Part shown: positions 10,725-21,249 of the stretch, one piece after another
Position numbering within the stretch: the first letter of the stretch is position 1
Layout of the letters: every line of letters starts with the position of its first letter
Assembly: GCA_037903355.1 (NCBI GenBank)
Contig: JBAJFE010000005.1
Span: forward strand, 3,038,001-3,102,000
Length of the DNA stretch: 64,000 nucleotides
Direction of reading: 5' to 3'
Source: Trichuris trichiura
Taxonomy: Eukaryota; Nematoda; Enoplea; Trichinellida; Trichuridae
The notes under the pieces: model-generated
Seen by the model: the letters and a program-made list of their open reading frames with translations, nothing else
The model's database searches: none
Told to the model about the DNA's origin: nothing
Translations under genes and position numbers: made by a program

Positions 10725-11411
10725 CTTTCCGGACTCGACTCATCCTGTCGTCAACGGACCGATAAAAAATCTGTTTGCCGAAATGAAGAGCAGATATTGT
10801 TGTCCCTGTAAGTATAGAATCAAAAGTTTTATTAATAGAATCTTTTAGTCTTTTAGGTTGACAATGTCGAAGCACATCTTGTCATTAGCATATGGTGTCC
10901 CCTTCACAACAGTGAATTTTGTGCGACAGTTATTCCGCATTCAAAGAAAAGCGACAACGTTTTCTAGGTGATGAATAGAGCAAAAGGAACTGAACAGTTT
11001 CTAGAACTTAATCTTATCGTTTTAGTCTGCCGACATGCAGATAAGGACGGCGTTGGCGACTAATGCTGATAAGGTAATCCCTTTGCAGGAAGTCAAATTT
11101 GCAAGATTAGAATTGCATTTTTAGGTTTTTAGAATTGCCAAATGGTTGTGTGGAACAATTTAAAAAGAGACAAAGTAGACGTCGTTCGACATTGTCGCGT
11201 CACTGCTGCATGTATGCATGTTACAGCATGAAGGGAATATCGTAGCAGTCGCATGTTGTTCATACGAAATTAATTAATTTAGCGTTTATAGTTCGACTTT
11301 GAAGAAATTTGGCCCTCTTCTTGAAAAGATAAGTACATTTTGCCCAATCGACTTTTTGTGACAATAATTTCTTTTTCAGGAAAAGCACTCGAATGGACAA
11401 CTGCTGACTTG

Positions 11412-11441
11412 CTGACGACGGGACCTGGCCAGTCCTGAAAG
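11412..11441 (+). ncRNA. Hammerhead-like motif in PLE-tail remnant
   Basis: CTGACGA, C, GGGAC, seven-nt loop, GTCCT, GAAAG. Stem II pairs fully, with one G-T wobble. It points right while the degenerate motif at 10725-10754 points left, the same divergent layout seen in foldback elements 1 and 2. Confidence 0.4.
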
Positions 11442-11883
11442 CTCTGAAAAACAATGAAAAGAAGAATTTGTTGATTTCGTGAATAACACTTCTACGCATA
11501 CATTTTGTGTGATTGCGTGAATAAAATTTTCAACTAGCGCGTGTCTTTTCTATCGCGGTTGCAGTCCAACATTTCATAAGGTTTATGGTTCCGTGTTTAG
11601 AATCCACACCAACGGATGCAAGAAGACAATTCGAGGACGGAAAAGAAACGAGAAGAAACGAACAGGGACAACAAGAGGAGCAAGAAAAGAAAGAGAAAAA
11701 TGGAAAAGTTCAGGATCAACGTGTAAGTATGCAGTAGGCAGGGCAAGGGTAGGCACTATAGGTTCCAGCATGCATACGGGGTTCACATCCAATAGGGAAT
11801 AGTGGGTTTAGATATTGGTTTCCGGAGGGGAGGGCGGGTGAGATACATTCTACTTGAGAATAAGGTGCATGGAAAGGATAGCT

Positions 11884-11927
11884 GCCCCCCCGCCCCCCCA
11901 AAAAAAAAAAAGGGGGGTGGCGGGGGT
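11884..11927. repeat. Homopolymer C/A/G tract
   Basis: Consecutive runs of C, A and G with few interruptions. This is a polymorphism-prone and assembly-error-prone site; frames crossing it are not genes. Confidence 0.8.
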
Positions 11928-11976
11928 GAGGCGCTATCCGTTGAGATTAGTAAACAACGACAATATTGCATCATCT

Positions 11977-12180
11977 GCATGTCACATGTCCCGCTTGTCA
12001 TTTGTCACATGTGCCGCATGTCACATGTGACAGTCGCATGTCGTGTGTCGTCTGTCGCATGTCGTGTGTCGTCTGTCGCATGTCGTGTGTCGTGAGTCGC
12101 ATGTCGTGTGTCGTGAGTAGCATGTAGTATGTCGTGAGCAGTATGTCGAGTGCCGTCTGACGCATGTCGACTGCCGTGCG
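11977..12180. repeat. 21-bp minisatellite
   Basis: Units beginning CGCATGTCGTGTGTCGT start at about 12035, 12056, 12077 and 12098, with degenerate units on either side. The 21-nt period keeps three - strand frames and one + strand frame open (heptapeptide repeats), which explains the long frames there. Confidence 0.85.
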
Positions 12181-12841
12181 TCCCCAGTGTGAGAAGTAGG
12201 AACAGTGGACCTGGAAAGCGGACAATAGTCAATGGGCGCTGGACAGTGGACACTGAACTGAGTGCAAAGGCCGCGGCGACGAGCCCCCCATGTAGAAAAC
12301 AAGGTAGTGGGAATAAGTAGCGGGGTGTGGTAGGAATTGCTGTCCTGTTCCGGTCTGTGTGCGCGAAAATGACCCTGGAGCTGGACAGCGTAGGGTTTTG
12401 AAGGGTGACAACTTCTTGACGGGAAAATAGGTAAGGCAGTAAGTGAGTATGCGCGGGAGAGGTTTGAGCTTGTGGTATCCATCAGTTTTCCCTTCTGAGC
12501 TCCCGCTGAGATTCATATATGTCGGGTAGGAGAGAAAATGATAGTGGGTTTGAGATTGAGAATACTTGTGTTGTCGTATCGAAGTATTATACCGTTGTCG
12601 TATTTTCGTTTGCTCCCTTCTGAATTGATTTCCCTCAAAAGTTTCGCTTTTCCCTCTTTTCGAAAGTGCAATTTGTTAAAAATAAAAAATTTTGAATTGT
12701 TCCATAGAAGCGTGATCTCTCAGCCGGTCGCATATCCGGAAAAAGAGTAAAGGTTGGCGGCAAAATGCACTTACAGCCGGAAAAACCTTGAGCTCTTTAC
12801 GTTTGATTCTAATGCAAATGAAATTTAATAGTCGCTTTCAG
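12181..12841. other. Unassigned interval after the minisatellite
   Basis: The only long frame (12482-12021, - strand) runs into the minisatellite and has no recognisable domain. No gene is supported. Confidence 0.4.
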
Positions 12842-13977
12842 GTTAACAGCAGCCGACATTTTGAGACATTGGCCTGTCTAGCAATTGTTGTAGACAAGGT
12901 AAGTTGAATTTAAAAAATTTCATTTGCAGGTAAAGTGTTTGTTGCCTCGCGCAAACACCAGAATCACTAAATGGATAGCGAAAAGAAGTCAAAAAGAAAC
13001 GAATAGGTATGAACGATAAATTTAAAACGTTATTGTTTCAGTTTAGCATTATGAAACGAAGCAATGGTCACAACATGTTAAAAAAATTTGCTTTCTCCTA
13101 AGTGGATTTGGTAAGAAACGTTCACATTGTGTAGTAAGTGTATTTCAGGATTGGAAACAAATGCAAATGGAAAAATGACGCTTCGTAAAAGGTAAGAAGG
13201 AAAAATTTTTTCGTTTTGAGTAAACTAAAAGTAAACTTTCAGATAATCTTGCCGGAGGGAACTGAACTGAACATTTGTAAACAATGAAAACAGGTCAAAT
13301 TCGCTGTTCAAACAGAAAGGAAAAGTAATAGAGCCAAAGAGTTCTGTTAGTTTGCATCGAAGAAGCTACTCGGATGGAATGTAAACAGGAAAATCAGGTC
13401 AAATCGTTCATTGGCCGGCCTAAAGTAAGCGTTTTACCTTATCTTTGTTACATCAGAGGTCAGATAACGGCCGTTAGTAGCTGCTGCTGATTTGCATAAT
13501 GTTAGGTCGTCGTGAAACTATGACTAATAATATCATATGGACAGTGGTATATCATTGGTATGATCATCATTGTCATAGTCCTTCTACATTGGTAAGTATA
13601 TAAGTTTATTAGTTCTGTCATGGTGAATTAAATTTGACAAACTGACGTTATAGAGAAACTGAACGGAAATTTCTGATAAAATCTAGCATGAATTCAAGGG
13701 ATTCGAATTTACCACAATGGACACAAAGAAATGAATCAGTTGACGAAGATTTGGTCAGTACCATTTGAAAAAGACCGATCGTCAGCTGAGACAAGTTTGG
13801 CATTTCTACTGCTCACATATGGGTATGATAAAGGCATAGTCTGCGGTAAGCTGTCTTACCTTATTAGAAAATAATTTCTTTTGTTGCACGGATAGATAAT
13901 GAATTATTTTTAGGCTAAAACAACATTGCAGTTGTTGTAGTGTATTTCACTGTGATACTATTGCATTCTATGTTTTG

Positions 13978-16900
13978 CATGCTGAATTGGATAATGAAAT
14001 AAAGAATTTTCGGGAGGTCCTTCGGGTGAAATGCCAAAGTAAAATTGACCCAAAGCAGTACGCATTGTTCTCGATGTCTTGGAAAGTTTTGTCTCGTTTT
14101 GAACTAATAACCGCCCATCCATACGTTGGTAGGGCATCCAGTTTCAGGCCGAAAGTCAGAACCTATAAGAAGAACTACACGACATTATGTTCCATTGGTA
14201 AGAATTGATGTTTGCATGACGGGTGTGTTAATAACATTGAAGTCTCACACATGGATTAATTGCATGACAGTGATCTCATATATCTATTTGTGTGACATCC
14301 TCACGTATGACATCATGGCATGATATAGGCTTAGATGTTTCGCGTTGTGCTGGTCTAGCATGTACATACATTTTATTGCAACCTTGATTCTTTGCACAAG
14401 TCTGCTGCCTTTGCATGAAAGGTATAACTTGGGCGTGTATATAATTTTAAACGTATGGGATAGTATTGTTTCTCACGTTTGACCGTTGAATTCTGGTTAT
14501 GGGCTTGTAGGTTTTCATTAGAGGAGGTACGGTGTAGAAGTAGCGAAGTTTACAATGGCTAAAATTATCTGCAATGGTTAACAAATGGTGTCATATGTTC
14601 ACAAAGTCACAATCCACAAATCGTTTGTCAAGAACGCGATTACAAGGAAAGCAAAGTCGGAAAATGACCGCTCATTTGGCACAATCAGAGCAAAGGTGAT
14701 GACAAAAAATATGTGAACTGTATGCAAACTCGGTTGGCCAATTGTGAGCAGCAGAGATTATTTTGAGAAAGGATAAAAAGTGCAAGTTGTGTCGAAAGAA
14801 GCAAATGGAAAGGTCATGAATTGAAAAGTTAAAAAACAATTCAATGGTAATTGAAGAGCTCAAGCAAGATGACGCAATGCTAGCGGATGGAAGCAGCAGG
14901 GACAAGCATAAGAATAGAAGGACTACTGTCACAAAGACAACAAGAAAGCCTCAAGATCAACGATAAGCGCGACAGGACAACATGCGACGGACTTGAAATG
15001 TACAGTGCAGTTGAAGAGAAAAGAAAGTTTAAAACCACAAGACATCCACACCAATTTTGGCACCTTCTGTCATCCTCACATGACCAATAGACCTATGGAC
15101 CTTCATGAAATTTATTCTGCTCTGAAATGGGGATACTATACCGTACCTTCTCTGATGGAAATGGACCGCATGTTGCCTGTTCTTAAAAGGTACAACACCT
15201 GACATTAGGAGTTGTACCACTTGCTTGTAACCGCTGGAGCCATACCATTCCTCTGGTACCTATATACCTGCATGTGAAGTATGAATGTCGCTCCTATGGG
15301 TCTAAAATATCTAATGGAGTCCTATAACGTACAGCGGTCTAGTAGTGGGCATGATTCCTAGATGTATGATTGGAATTGAAGCATACATGTTAGATTGGTA
15401 TGGAGTGTATAACCCCTGTGCTGATGGATGTTCTGGCACTGGCATGTTGCCTTCAAGGAGGAGGTACATCTCCTAGGAGCTTAAATATTCCTGCATGAAA
15501 GGACTATGCTGACAGTATCCAGCGAGAAATTTGTCATTGCTGAATTGGATAATGAAATAAAGAATTTTTGGGAGGTCCTTCGGGTGAAATGCCAAAGTAA
15601 AATCTACCCAAAGCAGTGCGGATTGTTCTCAATGACTTGGCAAAGTTTTGTCTCGTTTTGAACTAATAACCGCCCATCCATACGTTGGTAGGGCATTCAG
15701 TTTCAGCCAGAAGTCAGAACCTATAAGAAGAACTACACGACATTCTGTTCCATTGGTAAGAATTGATGTTTGCATGCCGGGTGTGTTAATAACATTGAAG
15801 TCTCACACATGGATTAATTGCATGACAGTGATCTCATATATCTATTTGTGTGACATCCTCATGTATTACATCATGGCATGATATAGGTTTAGATGTGTCG
15901 CATTGTGCTCGTCTAACATGTACATACATTTTATTGCAACCTGGATTCTTTGTACAGGTCTGCTGCCTAGCATGAAAGGTATAACTTGGGCATGTATATA
16001 ATTTTAAATGCATGGGATAGTATTGTTCTCACGTTTGACCGTTGGATTGTGGTTATGGGCTTGTAGGTTTTCATTAGAGGAGGTACGGTGTAGAAGTTGC
16101 GAAGTTTACAATGGTTAAAATTATCTGCAATGGTTAACAAATGGTGCTACATGTTCACAAAGACACAATCCACAAATCGTTTGTCAGGGACGTGATTACA
16201 AGGAAAGCAAAGTTGGAAAATGACCGCTCATTTGGCGCAATCAGAGCAAAGGTTATGACAAAAAATATGTTAGCTGTATGCAAACTCGGTTGGCCAATTG
16301 TGATCAGCAGAGATTATTTTGAGAAAGGATAAAAAGTGCAAGGTGTGTCGAAAGAAGCAAATGGAAAGGTCATGAATTGAAAAGTTAAAAAACAATTTAA
16401 TGGGAATTGAAGAGCTCAAGCAAGATAACGCAATGCTAGCGGATGAAAGCAGCAGGGACAAGCATAAGAATGGAAGGACTACTGTCACAAATACAACAAG
16501 AAAGTCTCAAGATCAACGACAAGCGCGACAGGACAACATGCGACGGACTTGATATGTACAGAGCAGTTGAAAATAAAAGGAAGTTTAAAACCACAAGACA
16601 TTCAAACCAATTTTGGCAACTTCTGCCATCCTCGCACTGACCTATGGACCTTCATGAAACATATTCTGCTCTGAAATGGGGATAATATACCGTACCTTCT
16701 CTGATGGAAATGGACCGCATGTTGCCTATTCTTAAAAGGTACAACACCTGACATTAGGAGTTGTACCACTTGCTTGTAACCCGTGGAGCCATACCATTCC
16801 TCTGGTACCTATATACCTGCATGCGAAGTATGAATGTTGCTCCCATGGGTCTAAAATATCTAATGGAGTCCTATAACGTACAGCGGTCTAGTAATGGGTA

Positions 16901-17095
16901 TGATTCCTAGATGTATGATTGGAATTGAAGCATACATGTTAGATTGGCATGGAGTGTATAACCCCTGTGCTGATGGATGTTCTGGCACTGGCATGTTGCC
17001 TTCACGTAGAGGGTATATCTCCTAGAAGCGTAAATATTCTTGCATGAAAGGAGCATGCTGACAGTATGATAATCCAGCGAGAAAATTGTCATCGC
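13978..17095. repeat. Tandem duplication, ~1.56-kb unit, two copies
   Basis: Copy 1 runs from about 13978 to 15537 and copy 2 from 15538 to about 17095. Landmarks repeat at an offset of 1550-1560 bp (GAACTAATAACCGCCCATCC at 14101 and 15660; the TTAGGAGTTGTACC block at about 15207 and 16757). Copies differ by scattered substitutions and short indels. Frames in both copies are short and interrupted at different places, so I see no protein under selection. The unit contains a CCGCCCATCCATACGTTGGTAG stretch that resembles the PLE tail word CATCCGTTGGTA, so it may have been partly built from mobile DNA. Confidence 0.85.
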
Positions 17096-17209
17096 TAACA
17101 TAGTCATTGCATGAAAAGGAGTCACTGTGCAAGTCCATAAAATCATATCATGAGGATGTCACACAAATAGTAGCATCCAACACATTGCATGCTGGAGATC
17201 ACTAAAAAT

Positions 17210-17600
17210 GCATGTCGAAGTCATTGCATCAAGGGGTACTCTCGAACCGCTTGTCAAAGTCATCGCATGCGAGAGTACCCCTTCTGCATCATGTCAAAAT
17301 AATCGCATGCGGAGGGTACTCTCAAAACCGCATGTCAGAATCACAGCATGAGGGGATATCGTCAAAATTGCATGTCAAAATCATCGCATGCGGAGGGTAC
17401 CCTCAAAATTGCCTGTCAAAATCATCGCATGGGGGAAATACTCTAATCTGCATGTCAAAATCACTGCATGAGGGGAGTACCCCCAAAATTGCATGTCAAA
17501 ATCACTGCATGAGGGGGTACTCCCAAAATTTGCATGTCAGAATGATCGCATGAGGGGATATGACTCATCCATCCATCTCAGAAATAACCGCATGAGAGGT
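17210..17600. repeat. ~40-bp minisatellite, about nine units
   Basis: Units have the form CATGTCAAAATCATCGCATG followed by a G-rich GGAGGGTACTCTC block and AAAATTG. Units vary in length by one to three bases. A 113-codon + strand frame across it is a by-product of the repeat. Confidence 0.85.
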
Positions 17601-20600
17601 TGTCACTCGAAATGTCACTCGAAACGTGGTAATGGGGAAGGAACCACGTGATCAAGAAAATCACACCAGGGGGAAGAAGGTTGCTCAAAAAAACCACTAA
17701 GTAAACAAAGACTTAAAAAACGCGCCGGATGCCGGCATAATACACTCGAATACAGGAGCGGATTCCCGATCCGTGCTAATACCAGGAATCGGATCCACCA
17801 ATCGGACCGAAAGAACCTGGCTGAAGACAACCCCCCTCCCAGAAAATGAACCAGGAGAGAGAGAGAGAGACACGGAGAATGAAAGACTGAGAGAAAAGAA
17901 CTGAACATGATGAGAGAAACAGCTCATCAGCTCAGACGAGAGAAGATATGAGACGAGATGAGAGAATGATGATCACGAGACGCGATCAGCTGAGAGCGCG
18001 ATCCATAAGATGATTCCAGACCATGTCTTCGAACAGGAGACGATGCTGAAGATTGAAGTATGACAAAAAATTCACGATGTGAAAAGATCACATCATAAAA
18101 CAGAGAGATTCATACCCAACACCAGGATATGATCTGCTCTGTCAGAGATGATGAAGGAATGAATTGAGTTGCTGAGAAAAATCTCAGCAATGATGTGTTG
18201 AAGTTGAAGACCAGTCCATTTCTTGTCCACAGAATTCTCTTCGTCTTTGAAATGCGCTTAGGAAACAGACGGCCATCGGTCGACTCTAAAAAATTTTATT
18301 GCCACTTGACGTCAGCAGAAGACAGACAATACCAAACGAGCGAGTCCTCTCTGCCACAGGCATGATAATATTTGGTCGTTTGACATTTCGACGGATTGAT
18401 CAGACGGACAAACAGCGACCCAAAATATCAAAATCTTTTTTTCCGGCGTTTTCTTTTTTCGTCCTAAAATATTGCAAAAATCAACATAAGCAAAACCGAC
18501 AAATTTCTTACTTTAAAAAATAGTGTGAATGAACTGTCGAGCATCCTTTCCTCGTCCGCCGTTTTGAGCAGTCGTCGTTTCCTTTTGTTTCGTCCTCTTT
18601 TTTGGTAGATTAGACCATTGGCTGTCCGGAAAATTTTTTCTGCTCCATCTTCGCGAATTTCGAATGGACCTCTCGCTTTGAAATTGTCGTCCCGTTTTGA
18701 ACTGTCGTACTTCGCTTTTTTTCGTCCTCTTCTTTGCTCGATTTTACGATCCGCCGCTTGGACAATTTCCTATGCCCGATCTTTTTCACGAATTTCGAAT
18801 GCTCATTTCCTTTCAAGGCGTCATCATCGAGGCTCTAAAAGTTGAAAAAAATGAAAGATGTTTAAGACTAAAAGACTCACCATCTTTTGAAGAATTTTTC
18901 CTTTCTGCCGATCATTTCCATATGGCACCGTCATCCTGTCGTCCTGTCCAGCGATTCTTCTTTTCCAAATGGATCCTCCAACCGGCAGCATTTACCACTG
19001 GAATGAAACAGCAGCGATCAGCAGTAGTCGCATAGGAGCAACTGCTCTGCGAGTCGGAACGAGCGAACACTGATTTTGAGCGTCTGAGTCTCGGCCACAA
19101 TACTTTAGTGGTATGCAAATCACTGATTGACCTGATAAAAGGTCGTTTGAGTAACCCATTTACTATTGACACTTGGCTTGTAAGTATACAATTTTATCGT
19201 TTCAGCGTATAAGAGGTTAACGTACATCTTACAAGTGCAAACATTAGCACTGACTACTATACGATTAAAGCAAACAAATGCTCAAACAATTTCTTCCCTC
19301 TGGCTGATATAATGAACTGATAATCTATTTCGTTGACCTTGAAGAACGATCGTATTTACTCAGTTAGAATGATATTTACTCTGATTGTATAAACATTGGG
19401 AGCAAAGAACTTTTGAAATATGATTATGCCTTAAAATATATGATTTTAACGAATTCCTAAATGCTTAGTCTGATAACGTTCACTTAAAAGTTCTCTAATT
19501 TCTTCAGTAAGCGATAGGAAAAGGAAAAGAAGAATAAGTTTATCGAGAAAAAGAAAAAATAATACTCTTTTTCGTCAATTAGAATCTACAGGATTTCAAA
19601 TTTACTCTAAAAAAGTGTGATGAACAGAGACTGACTGCAGTGCATACAGCATTTTACAACCTTAAAATCCATGGCAACTGATAAAAGAAATGAAAGAGGC
19701 TTTGTTCTTAAAACAAATTTACTTTTTGGTGTTCCGTCTTTAATGGGGAACTAAATTACTGGTTTTCACGGCTGTATCGTTTTCATGTTGGGTATACGTC
19801 ACATATTATCCTTAGGAATGTGAATGACAAAGTTGCGGTAGGTTTTGTGAACGGTCGGTTTCATGGGCAACTATCAATCGTCATTGAAAAAGAAAAACAA
19901 ATTTAGGCTGGTTTTTCCGGGCAAACTACATTACACATGAAACACTTCCAAATAACTGCGAGTATTACTCCATTATTGTACTATACAAAAAGATATGACG
20001 TATTGTTTTCTCATCTCTTCTTACCAAGTAGAGCTTTCAGGGCGCATTGCTGCTCGTCAGTCATTAACGCTGATTCAAAGGACCTTCGACAGGGTGCGAT
20101 AAACCCTAAATCTCAACTTAATAAGAAATTATTAGCAACAATAATTACATATCTGAATATAGGTTGTACTTTTACGGAAACGTTATGTTCACAATAAAAC
20201 AGAATCACGGTTTAAGGGTTTTTATCGTAAAGGATTTATATTCACAGCTATCCATTGTAGGTGGGAATTAACTGGTGAAAGTTTGTTGAAATGTCAATTA
20301 TTTTCCAGTTTCTGATTTGGCCATCGTTTAAACTCTGTTTAAACCGGTTCAAGTTTGTATGTAGTGTGGTGTGCTCTATGTTGGCACGAAATTGTTTTCG
20401 ATAATCTTTTCTTCCTTCTTTCTCTTTCCCTTCGTTCGCATTTTTCTACCTTATTCCTTTTCTTCTTCTTTAATAGTCCTTCGTCGTTTCTTTTCTTCTT
20501 TTTCATGGTGCCTTCCATGCTTCCTTTCCGTCTTTTATATCATCCTGGTTTCTACGGCTTTCCTGTTCCATCGCTTTATTCTTGTCCACTTGCCACTATG

Positions 20601-21249
20601 AATTGTATTCATTTGCGTTTCGTTCATTGTTCTTTTGTTCTTTCATTACCTCAATTTTACTGTATTCTTAAACTTTCGAGCAAACAGCACAGTTGTTCGC
20701 TTTATCTGTTTGCTTCTTTACTCGTACTTTTTATACATCGCCAACTACAACCTCTTTAAAGAGAGCTTAAAGGGTGAGCACTTTTGAAACTGGAAAACAA
20801 TTCACAATACCCACTTTTCTGAAAACATTTACTTTAAATCTAAAACTGCAAGAAATCTATCATTCTCTTTTATAATTAATCCACGTCATACCGTTTACAT
20901 GCGTTACTTTTCACGTTTAACTGCAAATACATAACTTTATCCCGACGATGACAAAATAGCCTTTGAAGTCAGACTGACTCGGTTTCTTTTCACGCAACTC
21001 CCACATTCAGCTGTAGTCAACATGCGCCCTTTCTAATTAAGCTAAACACACCTTTTTTCCAAATGAAACAAATTCACGCACAGTTAAAATATGACGTCTC
21101 AGTTTGACGTGCCTTCTTTTGACGCAAAAGTGAAAAGACGTGACGTGTCTGTTTGGCGCGCCTTTTGTGACGCGAAACGGTTTCATGCGGCCTCCGGTAG
21201 CCCCCTCGCAAACAAAAAATTTGTCCACGCGCTCTGAAGGCCTCATTTG
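17601..21249. other. Gene-poor interval with strand-asymmetric tracts
   Basis: 17830-18000 is purine-rich (GAGA runs). About 18540-18830 contains two imperfect copies of a TTTCGTCCTCTT ... CGAATTTCGAATG block. 20385-20650 is a pyrimidine-rich tract that keeps a 134-codon frame open by composition. 21080-21190 contains repeated TGACG words. I find no supported gene. Confidence 0.4.

Larger units (their letters stand above)
10808..13913 (+). other. Chain of consensus splice sites without sustained reading frame
   Basis: Nine donor-acceptor pairs read cleanly on the + strand: 10808-10856, 10968-11025, 11074-11124, 12899-12929, 13007-13041, 13111-13148, 13192-13242, 13592-13653 and 13846-13913, plus an orphan GTAAGT donor at 11723. 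Donors are GTAAGT-like and acceptors end in TTTAG or TTTCAG. Several would-be exons are open in one phase (for example 12842-12898 into 12930-13006), but the frames do not join through the whole chain. This could be a spliced non-coding RNA, a fast-evolving or decayed gene, or coincidence in AT-rich DNA. Introns of 31-38 nt would be unusually short. Confidence 0.3.

Noticed and set aside
10669..10875. Plus-strand ATG at about 10700 giving MSLLQRFSELSG and joining a second open exon (10857-10967)
   Set aside because: The first exon overlaps a PLE-tail remnant and the frame stops a few codons into the next exon; kept only as part of the splice-signal chain.
12021..12482. 153-codon minus-strand frame
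   Set aside because: Half of it is the 21-bp minisatellite; no domain or splice context.
17212..17553. 113-codon plus-strand frame
   Set aside because: Product of the ~40-bp tandem repeat.
20355..20759. 134-codon hydrophobic plus-strand frame resembling a membrane protein
   Set aside because: Explained by a pyrimidine-rich tract (Ser/Phe/Leu codons); no conserved motif.
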